DNA from: Chaetomium olivaceum
Lineage: Eukaryota; Ascomycota; Sordariomycetes; Sordariales; Chaetomiaceae
NCBI GenBank assembly: GCA_039881045.1
Contig: JAYWVB010000007.1
Coordinates: 620,001-684,000, forward strand
Direction: 5' to 3'
Length of the DNA: 64,000 nucleotides
Under the pieces are notes generated by a model. The model saw only the letters and a program-made list of their open reading frames with translations. It made no database searches and was not told the origin of the DNA. Shown here piece after piece: positions 1 to 10,143 of the stretch; position 1 is the stretch's first letter, and each line of letters opens with the position of its first letter. The position numbers and the translations under genes were made by a program.

Positions 1-2
1 CC

Positions 3-360
3 CGTGCCGGCGGGATGGTAGAAGACGTCGCCACCTGGAAAGCTGAGCACAACCTCGGCGAGGACCAGATAAAGGCGCTACAGGAGACAGGAAAGTCCCT
101 ACACGAACAGGACAAGGTGCACGACAGCGAGATCGAGAAGTTGAGGACCAGAGTCAGCGATGTCGAAAGCCTGGTAGATGGACACGAGAAACTTCATTTT
201 TGTAACCGACAGTTCGGACATTACACTTCAGCATGTTGGCAAGAGTGTGCGACGCATTGATCGTCAAGTGGAGAAGCTACAGGAGAGGGCTAACTACGTC
301 GCCAACAATCACAACTATATCAGAGACATCCTCATCGGTATGGGCGCAATCTCGGGGTAG
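3..360 (+). CDS. 3' end of a coiled-coil protein, cut by the window edge
   Basis: The reading frame is open from the left edge of the window, so the start lies outside. The first about 60 residues (positions 3-190) are rich in E, K, Q, D and L with heptad-like spacing (for example EIEKLRTRVSDVESL) and are probably a coiled coil. The coiled-coil character then continues in a different frame (about 190-360, with RRIDRQVEKLQERANYV) up to the stop at 358-360. The frame change near 190-230 has no convincing intron to explain it, so it is an indel in the gene or in the sequence. I do not recognise a family; it could be the tail of a cytoskeletal or scaffold protein, but no function is supported. 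Confidence 0.4.
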
Positions 361-1265
361 TTATGCAGAAAGTGTCTTGTCAATATCGTGTTTGACAGCA
401 CTTCCTGGCCAAACAAAGTTGAACTCCAAGTGAAAGCAGGATCGGGTAGAATAGCCCAGAAAAAAGCAATCGGAGACAAGGGTTTAAACATGGGGAACCG
501 AATAAGAGAAACGGAGAATCAAAAAGGTCAATACAGCTTTCTTTTAGGGTGCTGGATAACTTTCTTTTCAATTATACAATCGAGCATCTGCACTTAACAT
601 GAAGAGTCCAGGGTCTTGGCCCACGCGGTGAATAGCCACAATGGTAATCTCGCAAAAATGGTGTTGCGTAACATTTCGTCTCCCCACCGCAAAACTCAAC
701 AGCGGGAAATCAGTACACCCCGTGACTTGCGAGGAACTCGGCAAGAGGCAGGAGAAGGCCGGCTGTTCTCGGGTCACGCATCCCTGCTCACTGATGATCT
801 GATAAGATGAGCCTGCAGCAGAGCGGGTCTTTTGTGGAGGTCGAGGAGCGGGGGTTCACGACATGGAGCGCGACGAATGCCTCCGGTTGGCTCTCGCGTG
901 CGCTGATCCGATGCCGGCTTGAGCATGGGCACAATGACCAGAAGTGTGGTGGCAGTGCAAACTGTCAAGGTCAAAGGAAACTGGAAGAACTCGAGGCATT
1001 GACCGGTGTTACCGGCAGTGACCGCCCATCTTAGTGGAGTCGTTCTTGTCCAGTCGGTCCGTGGAGGAAGGCCAAGAAATGGGTTGAGATTCGCACCACG
1101 AGAAGGAAGAGATGTGGGGTTCAGTTTTGATCAATGCCTTCGGAGCCGTCGCTTCGGTCGGCTCCAGTTTCCCCCTCAAAACATGGATTAAAACGGGGTG
1201 TTGTCGGTCAAAATTACCTAGACAACCTCCCCAGATTCCCCTTGTGTTTCTCCATCTTTCCCCTC
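361..1265. other. Intergenic; nothing recognised
   Basis: No credible protein, tRNA or repeat was seen. One ATCTGATAA motif sits at 797-805, but a single copy is about what chance predicts for the whole window. The 3' part is presumably the promoter and 5' UTR of the FAD oxidoreductase gene that follows. Confidence 0.5.
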
Positions 1266-2903
1266 ATGCTGCCTTTCCACCACACTGTTAGACAATTCCC
1301 TAGAATTATCCAGGCTAAATTCCGTCGACCACTGACATTACCTCGGCGTCGAACCTTCAACACCACCTCCTTGTCATTTTTACCAGTCACTATGGGTTCT
1401 CTTGCAGGACTTCAAGTAACGCAACAGTTCAAGGTCCTTGTGGTCGGCGGATCATACGGCGGTCTCTCCGCTGCGCTTAACCTCCAGGATCTCTGCCAGG
1501 GGTTGGCACCGCGGTGTGGGCCAAAGCCGGCGGAAGGCGAGCAGGTCGAGACATCCCGGTTTCCCATTGATATCACCGTAGTTGACGAGCGTGATGGTTA
1601 CTGTGAGTTGCCTCCGAACAAAGACACGAGTTCACACTCGTTAACATATTTTAGATCACCTCATCGGCTCGCCCTTGGCGCTGGCGTCCGAGACACACGC
1701 CGAAAAGTTTTGGGTCAAGTACGACGAGATTCCCGGCCTGCGGTCGCCCAACATCCGCGTCGTTCAAGGGTCTGTTAAGTCGGTCGATCCGGAGCGGAGG
1801 ATAGCGACCTACCTCGCGCACGGCAGCACAGACGAGCCTGAGGAGATGCAGTACGACTACTTTGTTGCCGCCTCCGGGTTGAGGAGAGTCTGGCCGGTGG
1901 TGCCCCAATCACTGCGCAGGAAGCAGTATCTGTTCGAGGCGGGCGACCATATCCGTGCTGCTACAACTTCAAGACACGGTGTGGTTGTTGTTGGCGGTGG
2001 TAGGTTGCCCACATCTGTCCCTCCAGGATCACACTGCTGACGAACTCAGGGGCTGTCGGTATCGAGATGGCAGCCGAGCTCAAGGTGATGCAGCCACAGC
2101 TCAACGTCACACTTGTCCACTCCCGCGACAAGCTACTGTCCTCGGAGCCGCTACCCGAGGAGGTCGGGGAGCGTAGTCTGGAGCTGCTCAAGGAAGCCAA
2201 CGTCTCCGTGGTCATGTCCCACCGTCTTGACCGTACCGAGGAGATCAAGGACGACACCGGCAAGGACTGCCTCAGGCTACACTTCACCAACGGTCACACG
2301 ATGCTCGCCGACCAAGTCTCCCTTGCTGTGTCGAGGAGTATTCCATCAACGACCTACCTCCCAGCCGATGTCGTCGACGAAGAAGGATACGTCAAGATCC
2401 AGTCCAGGTACTTCCTTCCCCTTTTCCAACCCCACCCTGCACCATGCTAACCCCAACCCCCCAACCAGTCTCAACTTCCCCAAAGACATCCCCAACTGCG
2501 CTTCCCACTTTGCCATCGGCGACCTGGTAAAGTGGTCCGGCATCAAGCGCTGCGGCGGTGCCATGCATATGGGTTACCTCGCGGCCAACAACATCCACCA
2601 GCACATGCAGATGCAGACCCAGACGGACATGCAAAGGCTGGCCAATGAGGAAGCGGAGTTCAAGATTCTCAGGCTGGAAGAGATCCCGCCCATGATCGGG
2701 CTCGCGGTGGGCAAAAAGGCCGTGGCGTACTGGCCTGAGGCTGGGGTAACGTCGGGGGATGAGGTCATGAAGACGTTCTTTGGGGATGACCTTGGGTTTG
2801 CGAGTGAGTATTCCTATTCTGGGTTGTGGCAATGAGATATTGTGTACTGACGGGTGTAGTTTGCTGGAATTACCTTGGGCTTGGAGGGGAGAAGAAGGAG
2901 TGA
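1266..2903 (+). CDS. AIF/AMID-like FAD-dependent pyridine nucleotide-disulphide oxidoreductase
   Basis: Five exons: 1266 (or 1392)..1602, 1655..1999, 2050..2407, 2469..2803, 2860..2903. From the ATG at 1392 they give 430 residues with no break; from the in-frame ATG at 1266, 472. Seen: an N-terminal FAD dinucleotide fold (VLVVGGSYGGLSAAL), the GYYHLIGSPLALAS stretch typical of fungal AMID-like proteins (inferred across intron 1), an NAD(P)H-binding fold (VVVVGGGAVGIEMAAEL) and the late FAD motif HFAIGDLV. Such proteins oxidise NAD(P)H; AMID/AIFM2 homologues work at mitochondrial or lipid membranes as quinone reductases, but this substrate is not proven. The extra 42 residues from 1266 are rich in R, T and S without acidic residues and resemble a mitochondrial presequence. 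It is not an ornithine monooxygenase, so membership of the neighbouring siderophore unit is not supported. Confidence 0.88.
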
Positions 2904-3254
2904 ATAACTGCATGGCAGGGCGTTGAAGAGGGAGTGTTTTTGGGATGCGCTTGGCTATCTTGGAATTTGGATATCAGTCTACGATCGTGGACAAGGTGAT
3001 AAGTGGCGTAGTTCAAAGGATTTTGCTTGGTACAGAAGGGAATTTATAATCTTGACCCAGGCATCACTTTCCAACTCAGGTATCATGTTTCCAGAGATCA
3101 GGCTGCTCCAACCATGCTGCCAGACAACGCCCTTCCGTACAACCCCCACTACCGTGAAACAACCCCTAAGATCTTGATACGACTCCCACTACTGCGTGAC
3201 AACCCCGACTACGGCACTACACACTACATACCCAACGCCCCTCCAGGCTACAGA
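2904..3254. other. Short convergent intergenic region
   Basis: It separates the 3' ends of the oxidoreductase (+) and the acyltransferase (-). It presumably holds both polyadenylation regions; no other signal was seen. Confidence 0.5.
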
Positions 3255-4705
3255 CTACAACTTTGGCACCAACCCGACCCCCGTCCCCCCCATAACCTTC
3301 TCCCCCTCATCCAACGGACACAACTGAAAGAACCTCTCCCTCGAACAACTCATCAGGGCCGACCGCTTATTCGGCAGATCAATAAACTTGTCCAGCCCAA
3401 AGCCATGCATCAGATCATACACAAGCACCGAGCTGTTGGTGTACTTGGGCTCGCCGACGACACTCGCCGTGCGCGGGTCATCGAGAAAGAGGTAGTGCAT
3501 CAAGCTCGACCACCACGCGCTCACGCGGTGGGGGCCACGGTAGCGTACGTCGCCGACAAGACTGTGTCGACCCCGGTCGTAGTCGCCGGAGGGGTAGTAT
3601 GCGCCGATATGGTCCTCCTGTGAGGGGCTATGTCAGATTATGTATGGTTTGATAAGGGGTGGGAGGCAAGAGATGAAGAAGAGGGGGTTGAAAAGGGGGC
3701 AGAGACAAGACGTAGTAAGATCAGTAAGAAAAGCGGACGTGTGCTCACCTTCGCCCAATAAACCTCGAAATACGCAAACTCCGTCTCGTCAAACCGCGCC
3801 AACGACGCCAACTGATGCGGATCGTAGTGCGCCCTCTTCAAATACTCGACATGCTGTGCGCGCGTACCCGTCTGATTCCAACCCTGCGACACGCGCGGAT
3901 CATTCTGCCAGGCATGAAACAGATCCACATGCTTCTCATCCGTCCAGTCCAGCGCCACCATGCTGAACGTCTCGTTCAGGTGGGGGATCCACCGGCTGTA
4001 GACCACGCTCCCTGCCGCGGGCTTGGCGCCTCGGCGTGGGTGCCAGCAGAGGGCGGTGGGCGCGGTGTCGGTCATGACGTATTCCGGGGGTGGGAGTGGG
4101 TACGCGGACAAGTCCGGGTCTTGAGTTTCCGGGGCCCAGGCCGGGCGCGGGCCGAAGGGGGAGGCGGCGCCTTGCCAGAAGGCGCTGCGCGAGATGAGCA
4201 GTTCGAGGGGGGGTTGAGATTCGGTGGTGGTGGTTATGGGGTGGTCGGTGGCAAGGCCAAGGGCCTTGAGTTGGTGAGCGAGGCGGGCGGAATCGGGGCC
4301 GTGCGTGTTGAGGCGGAAGCCTTCTTCGCCGGGGCGGATGATGAAGACGGCGTAGGCGATTAGCCAGAGCTGGCCGATTGTGGGTGGTTGGGCGGTGGCT
4401 GTCCAGCTGACTGCTACTGAAGGGTTGCGGCGTGCCCGCGCCCATGGTGTGTTGTTGGAGTCGTTGGGGCGGTCACTGGATTTGAGATCTTGGGGGTCTG
4501 AAAAGGAGACGGCGGCGTTGTGGAGGGGTTGGGGAGGCTGTTGGCTGCCAGGATCGAGCTCGCCGGGGATGAGCTGGTAAGTGTTGCCATCTTCAGTCTT
4601 CTTGACGAGGTATGGAGTGAGATAGGGATGCGGGAGCTTCAAAATTGGTTTTGAAGACGCGGCGTAGGTTGCGAACCGGCGCGGTGTTTTGGTTGGTGAT
4701 GCCAT
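3255..4705 (-). CDS. N5-hydroxyornithine acyltransferase, SidF/SidL type (siderophore biosynthesis)
   Basis: Two exons, 4705..3749 and 3617..3255, phase 0, 439 residues, unbroken. The start at 4705 opens MASPTKTPRRFATYA; an upstream in-frame ATG at 4753 is less likely. The C-terminal half is an IucB/MbtK-like GNAT acyltransferase domain: FSMVALDWTDEKHVDLFHAW and PRVSQGWNQ, then after the intron EDHIGAYYPSGDYDRGRHS, SLVGDVRYRGPHRVSAWW, FLDDPRTASVVGEPK, DLPNKRSALM and CSRERFFQLCP. In Aspergillus, SidF transfers anhydromevalonyl-CoA and SidL acetyl-CoA to N5-hydroxyornithine. Divergence from a SidI-type ligase favours the SidF role (inference). The C-terminus is VPKL, a non-canonical but PTS1-like tripeptide, which fits the peroxisomal SidF of Aspergillus. 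Four GATA boxes lie 361-782 bp upstream of the start, so iron repression is likely. Confidence 0.88.
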
Positions 4706-5031
4706 CTTGGACTTGGCACGTTCGTTAATTTGGGGAATATTGATGAGATGCAATTCGGATAAATTTCACAAGCTTTCGACGATAAAACACAAAGCCGGCG
4801 ATGCATGATCCATCACATGTCCGTCCGGCACCGCGAGTCGGTTCCACGCGAAGCACGCCCCCCCGTGGGTACCTTATCCAATATCTGCGTCTGCACCTCT
4901 TTCGGCAATGAGCCGACGCCCAGGATGCTGGGCCTTGCCGGTGGCAGAACCGGTTCCACGGTTCCACGGGTCCTCCTGTTCCTGGGCTCGCGAGTGTTTC
5001 CGGACAGGGTCGAGTGGTCGGTACCATACAA

Positions 5032-5036
5032 CCAAT
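5032..5036 (+). promoter_or_regulatory. CCAAT box next to the GATA cluster
   Basis: CCAAT lies about 30 bp before the first GATA box. In fungi HapX with the CCAAT-binding complex controls iron genes through such sites; here this is only suggestive. Confidence 0.3.
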
Positions 5037-5065
5037 GAAAAGTGCGGCAGGGATGCCGGGGTCCG

Positions 5066-5074
5066 ATCTGATAA
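5066..5074 (+). promoter_or_regulatory. SreA-type GATA site 1 (ATCTGATAA)
   Basis: Perfect match to ATCWGATAA on the plus strand, 361 bp upstream of the acyltransferase start. Confidence 0.65.
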
Positions 5075-5098
5075 CTTTACTCGGACGCCCGCAAGCGG

Positions 5099-5107
5099 AT
5101 CAGATAA
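5099..5107 (+). promoter_or_regulatory. SreA-type GATA site 2 (ATCAGATAA)
   Basis: Perfect match to ATCWGATAA, 33 bp (about three helical turns) from site 1 and in the same orientation, so the pair could be bound on one DNA face. Confidence 0.65.
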
Positions 5108-5370
5108 TTCTGCCGGCAACGCCTTGGCACCGACCTCGGAGATCGACAGGGACCGACGTGGGGTTCATCAACTCGTTGTGGTCGGAAATAATCAATGTAC
5201 CTTACTTTCCGAGAGCGAACTTCGAGGCTAAGAAACCTCATGCATGAAACTGCACAATGGCTCGGTTATCACCTACCAGTAAGAGTGTGAGAAGCAGAAG
5301 ACTGCAAGTTCCTCCCTCGCCGGGTCTGCCTCGAGGCAACAACGTGGGGTGGGTCTTGGCAGGAATAATG

Positions 5371-5379
5371 TTATCAGAT
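5371..5379 (-). promoter_or_regulatory. SreA-type GATA site 3
   Basis: TTATCAGAT on the plus strand, which is ATCTGATAA on the minus strand. Confidence 0.62.
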
Positions 5380-5478
5380 CCCGAGAAAAGAACGGTTCAC
5401 CAGTGAGGTGGCTCCGCTGAGGCATTTTACTAGGACAAAAGCGACCCACCATCACATCATATTTCGTGGCATTTTTGG

Positions 5479-5487
5479 TTATCAGAT
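5479..5487 (-). promoter_or_regulatory. SreA-type GATA site 4
   Basis: TTATCAGAT on the plus strand, 108 bp from site 3. It lies about 680 bp upstream of the ligase start. Confidence 0.62.
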
Positions 5488-6161
5488 CGCGGAAGGTGCG
5501 AGAGAACCCCGCTATCGATGGGAAGGTGGGAACCTGGAGCCTGCAAAGAAAAATCTGACATGTTCTCCGGTTGTCGTGGGGTGGGTCCTATTCGTAATCT
5601 CGCTCCATCACTTGTTGTTAATGCCGGTTCTCAGCCGAGGGACACTATTGCTTTCCACCGCAGCCAACATTCACGCGGACCAGTCCCGGTCCAAGAAACC
5701 AGGTCCTTCATGGTAAAGTGGCGGTTGGATAAGCGAGGATGAGTCGCCGTTGGAAGGCTGGAAGCCACCGGAAGTCCAGAACCATGGTTCCTCTCCCCTT
5801 GACCAATGGCTCGGGTGGAAGGCCCGAGGTGAGCAGCCGGCTGACCGCATCTAATCAGATTAGATCAAGCTAGTTGCGCCCCAGAGCCGTAAAGGGATGG
5901 CCTTAGCGAGGTGGTTTGGATCCCCTTGCGAACGAGACGGGCCCAGGCCGTTGAGGGCTCTCAAATTCCGCTTTCTATCTTCCGCCCGGCTCCGACCCTG
6001 TGGTTGAGGCAGATTCTGCAATGCACTCACACAGACCACAAATCAATCTAAGCAGGCGGCTCCTTTTTGTGTAACGATTGAAAACACGGCATATCACGGC
6101 ATCTAGGCCTAGATTGATCGAATTGTAAAAGACGGACGCCCAGCTACAGCCTTCACTCGCC

Positions 6162-8034
6162 ATGTCGGTTCAAATCCCCGTCCCCGTTCACCATCCCGTA
6201 GAGGACAGCTTCATCCTCCCCCAAACCCAGAGACCATCAATTCTCTTTGGTCCAACAGATCCGCCTTTAGTCGATCTGACACTTGGCGAGCTACTGAACC
6301 TACAATGTCTCCATCACGGCACGCGAGAAGGATTAGTGATCCCTTGGACTGGGGCAAGATGGACCTATAACGAGCTCAATCACCACAGTCGGCTGCTGGC
6401 GGCCGCCCTGCTGGAGATGGGCATCGGCGTTGGTGATAGGGTGGGTATCATGGCGGGCAATTGCGAGCAGTATGCTGCCGTCTTCTTCGCGGCGACGAGA
6501 ATAGGCGCCATTCTGGTAATCCTCAACAACACATACACCCCCACCGAGGCTCAATACGGCCTCGACTTCTCCGGTATACTTTCATGTACGCTGCCCAGAT
6601 TTTACGGGAACTAATGGCCACGACAGAATGCAAAGTCTTTTTCACAACCAAGCGCATTTCTCGTCTCGACCAAGGGCCGCTCCTCACCCAACTTTGGGCA
6701 AGAGCAACAGGGCCAAAGGTTGTAATCCTCCGGGGCGACTCGGACGGGACGGGTACACCACTTACGAAGACCTCCTGTCGCAAGGCTCTCGGGTCGACCC
6801 CGACCTCCTCCATGACGCCGAGGCCAAGGTCCTCCCTCACCTAGTCTGCAATCTTCAATTCACCAGCGGCACCACCGGCCTGCCCAAAGCAGCCATGCTC
6901 ACCCACCAGTATGTCTCACCACCACAACCCGATGCATACCCAACAGAAAAACACTGACCCCCTCCCCGCAGCAACATCGTCAACAACGCGCGCTTCATCG
7001 GCGACCGCCTGCGCCTCGCCCCCTCCGACACCCTCTGCTGCCCACCGCCCCTCTTCCACTGCTTCGGGCTCGTGCTCGGCCTGCTCTCCGTACTAACCCA
7101 CGGCGCCAAGATCGTGTACCCGTCCGAGGTGTTCGACGCCCGCGCCACGCTGCGCGCCCTCACCGCCGAGCACTGCACGGCGCTGCACGGCGTGCCGGCC
7201 ATGTTTGACACGCTGCTGGCGCTGCCGGAAGCGCGGGGGTTGCGGGCCGAGGAGCTGCGGTTGCGGACGGGGATTATCGCGGGCGCGCCCGTGCCGCGGT
7301 GGCTGATGGAGCAGCTGGTGGAGCGGCTGGGGATGGCGGAGTTTACGTCGAGCTACGGGCTGACGGAGGCGTCGCCGACGTGTTTTAATGCGTTTACGGA
7401 CGACCCGATGGCGACGCGGTTGGCGACGGTCGGGTCGCTGATGCCGCATGCGAGAGCGAAGATTGTGGATCGGGACGGGAGGATCGTGCCGGTGGGGGAG
7501 AGAGGGGAGTTGTGTATTGGCGGGTATCAGCTGCAGGCGGGGTATTGGAATAATTCGGAGAAGACGGGGGAGGTGATGGTCAGGGATGAGAGTGGGGTGT
7601 TGTGGCTGCATACGGGGGATGAGGCGGTGTTTGATGAGAGGGGGTATTGCTCGATTACGGGCAGGTTTAAGGATATTATCATTCGTGGGGGGGAGAATAT
7701 CTACCCGCTGGAGATAGAGGAGCGGTTGGTGGCACACCCGGCTGTGGGCATGGCGGTGGTGGTTGGGTTAAAGGATGCGCATTATGGGGAGGTGGTGGGC
7801 GCGTTTCTGGAGATGGATGCTGGGCATGAGCAGCAGCAGCGGCCGGGTGTGGAGGAGATGAGGGAGTGGGTTAGAAGGAAGCTGGGCAAGCATAAGGCGC
7901 CGACACATGTGTTTTGGCTGGGGGTGGATGGCGTTCCGGCGACCGTGCCGATGACTGGGAGCGGTAAAGTACGGAAGTTTGAGATGGCGCAGCTGGGGGA
8001 TAAGCTTCTGGAAGGAGCAACGGCAAGATTGTAG
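6162..8034 (+). CDS. SidI-type acyl-CoA ligase (siderophore acyl activation), frame broken once
   Basis: Three exons, 6162..6573, 6627..6908, 6972..8034. It is an ANL-superfamily adenylating enzyme: AMP-binding P-loop LQFTSGTTGLPKAAM in exon 2, PPLFHCFGLVLG and SSYGLTEASPTCFN in exon 3, then WLHTGDEAVFDERGYCSITG, GRFKDIIIRGGENIYPLEIE and the C-terminal lysine motif MTGSGKVRKFEM. SidI in Aspergillus makes mevalonyl-CoA for SidF, and the divergent SidF-like neighbour supports the same role; another medium-chain acyl-CoA ligase is possible. The last residues are ATARL, a peroxisomal PTS1-like end. The frame breaks once near 6735-6752, between VVILRGDS and YTTYEDLL. Either one base is lost in a G run or one unit of the tandem ACGGG ACGGG is extra. 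With one base added the product is about 585 residues, the normal SidI length. Confidence 0.85.
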
Positions 8035-9028
8035 GCTTTGTAAAGTCAACTGAGGGTTTGAACAACTGGTAGCCGAGTTCAAAAATCATTTGGTGCTGGA
8101 TTAAAGGTAGGAAAGTCTAAGGAATTTCTTCAACATGCCGTTGGGCAGTTTCACCGCGCCTGGCATAAGCGAAGGTAAAGCCCGCTATTATACTACGTGA
8201 TACCCCGAAGTCACACAAAATTCAACAAACGACGCTTTTGACCCTGTGTATGGAGACTTCTGGTCCTGCGGTCCGAAACATGATTGGCACGTTACCGTTT
8301 GTTGGTAGGCATACCTTAAGCTTGCGCTAGGTAAGGCAAAAAATGGGGACTTGGAGTTTGGTCCCAACAACAACAAAGGAGATGCTCCTTGGAGGGCGGT
8401 GGATAGAGGAAAATAGTCAGATGTGCTGGCTGATAATTAGATCGAGGCAGCAGCTGAGCTTGGACGTAGGAGGGCCAAGGTAGAACCTTGGCTGCAAGTA
8501 CGCCCCTCTGAACCCCTCCTGTGAGGACTCCTCTCCACATGTCTGCCCTTTTTCCGGTTGGACAACCGAACGACGGGAGAGAGAGTTCCCCCTTGCGACA
8601 AGAATGAGTAGGACATGGGGCGAGGCTTCCGGAGCCATCTTCCCTACCATCAAAGAAACCCTTCAGTATGGAGTATGAGTGCCTACTTGGCCGAATCCGT
8701 TTTCAAACAGCTCATCACCCACAAACAGGTTGACAATTTTTAAATACAAGGAATCCTCGAATCAATCAAACTTACATTACCTTAGAACGGGCATCCGAAT
8801 TGGACAAAGCTGATACAATGCAATACGAGAGACACGATGGCCTACTCGGAGCATGCTGTAGAGACGAAACGACGTGGAGGCCGAGCAAATTCCGGTACTA
8901 TCGGCAAACCTCACAGTGGCACGGATCCGACTTCCAGACCGGGTAGTGCTGGTGATGTTGGGTCTACGCAGTATAGAGCAGCAACGCCGAAGAGCCGGAA
9001 GTGGCAATTACAGAACTCGGCCGGGTGA
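8035..9028. other. Intergenic; nothing recognised
   Basis: Only short, mutually overlapping open frames with no recognisable motif were seen. Confidence 0.5.
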
Positions 9029-9443
9029 TCAGGAGCTTCCGAAACGGAACAGGGACAAGAATACGCTATCCAACAAGGTCAAATCCTTGGATTTAACGCG
9101 AGTGTTACGCTTCAAATAGCGTTCGATCCAGTGGGAGCTCAGGGGCTCATCATCGCCGCCCTCGAGCGTCTCTTTGGCGAAGGTGGCCACCTATTTCTTA
9201 CTTGGCGCGCGACCAGCCTTTTACTTTTCCTCATTCAAAAACCAGTTGGCAAGGAAGTCTCCTTGCGCAGGAGAAAGCCGTTGTTTGCATATCTTGGTTC
9301 TTTTGACTGGCTGCGCCGCCGCGGAGCCTGCGAGAGAGTGTGGTATGGTGGAGGCCGTAGAGTGCCGCTGCCTTGCGTGCAGACATGCCGTTGTGGACCC
9401 CATCAATCGCAGACGCGATATTCTGCTCGTTGACATACTTCAT
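9029..9443 (-). mobile_element. Relic of a pogo/Fot1-type transposase (N-terminal DNA-binding part)
   Basis: Read on the minus strand from 9443, a pipsqueak-type helix-turn-helix is clear (MKYVNEQNIASAIDGVHNGM, SARKAAALYGLHHTTLSRRL). After a frameshift near 9300 come KQRLSPAQGDFLANWFLNEE, AGRAPSKK, VATFAKETLEGG and SSHWIERYLKRNTRVKSK. This is the order of the HTH_psq and CENP-B-type HTH domains in Tc1/mariner pogo-like transposases of fungi. No DDE catalytic domain follows; the frame ends at 9029. Two in-frame stops, TAA after LNEEK and TAG before VATFAKE, sit where Gln codons (CAA, CAG) would fit, which suggests C-to-T changes as made by RIP. No terminal inverted repeats were identified. Confidence 0.72.
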
Positions 9444-10143
9444 CTTAAATTTGGTGTGTATTGCTGAAGAATTGGCTGAGTTGTATCGAGTTGAAAATGG
9501 TGTGTGTCCAAGAAACGCATCGGGGGTCGCACCGTGGGGCCTCCGGGCGAAACAAAATGCACCTATCCATCCTTCCATTAATGAAACCACACTTGTTTCA
9601 ATTATCATTCAAATTTTTTGCCAAGGGCAGAAAGACAGAGTAGAAAGTGGAGATACACCTCTTCGAGATAACGGCCTAGTAGACATCATACGAGAACCTG
9701 TCTGGCTCTGCGTCCCGTCCCTGACCGACTTGGCGACTACATCCCGTCTTGTTTCAAACCCCCTCTGTACCTAGGCTCCAGTTCCATCCGGAACGGTCTA
9801 TAAGGAATACCTAATTAGGTATCCATAATTTATCCATCATTGAATGTTCAGAAATGTGGTCTGGACGTTTCATTGTTTTGTTGCCTGAGCTGTGCCCCCT
9901 TATTAATCCCCTCCGATCGGGGCTCGCTTGGCGGCGGCCATGCAAGCACGCAAGTAGCTTACTACTTTAGGTAGATAAACCACACTCGGTGAAGTTGAAT
10001 GCCTATTAAAGACTCCCAATCTCGCCGGATAGTTGCACTTTCATCACACAGTATCTACACATCAAGAGTATCTACCTTCATCGCACATCATCCAGCCGCA
10101 CTCACTACCTACAAACGCTCAGCATCGCTCAGCATCGCTCACC
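9444..10143. other. Intergenic; promoter side of the GGCT-like gene
   Basis: No gene was recognised. The stretch 9960-10140 is rich in CA, TC and CATC runs, usual for the 5' UTR of a highly expressed fungal gene. Confidence 0.45.

Larger units (their letters stand above)
4706..6161. promoter_or_regulatory. Divergent iron-regulated promoter between sidF-like and sidI-like genes
   Basis: This 1,456-bp region separates two genes transcribed away from each other. It holds four ATCWGATAA boxes within 422 bp (5066-5487), two on each strand. Assuming equal base frequencies, about one such 9-mer is expected per 64 kb counting both strands, so the cluster is far above chance. In Aspergillus and Neurospora this extended GATA site is bound by the iron-sensing repressor SreA/Sre. 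CCAAT pentamers at 5032-5036 and 5803-5807 could recruit the CCAAT-binding complex/HapX, but that motif is too short to be conclusive. Confidence 0.72.

Noticed and set aside
797..805. ATCTGATAA upstream of the AMID-like gene as an SreA site
   Set aside because: A single copy is what chance predicts in 64 kb and it is about 460 bp from the start.
1266..2903. FAD oxidoreductase as the siderophore ornithine monooxygenase (SidA)
   Set aside because: The motifs are of the AMID/pyridine nucleotide-disulphide type, not the N-hydroxylating monooxygenase type.
3815..4363. Plus-strand glycine-rich frame
   Set aside because: Antisense shadow of the acyltransferase gene.
6750..6782. A 17- or 32-bp intron to explain the SidI frame change
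   Set aside because: The lengths would fix the frame, but they are too short for fungal splicing and would remove conserved residues (YTTYEDLLSQ).
7093..7737. Minus-strand proline/arginine-rich frame
   Set aside because: Antisense shadow of the acyl-CoA ligase.
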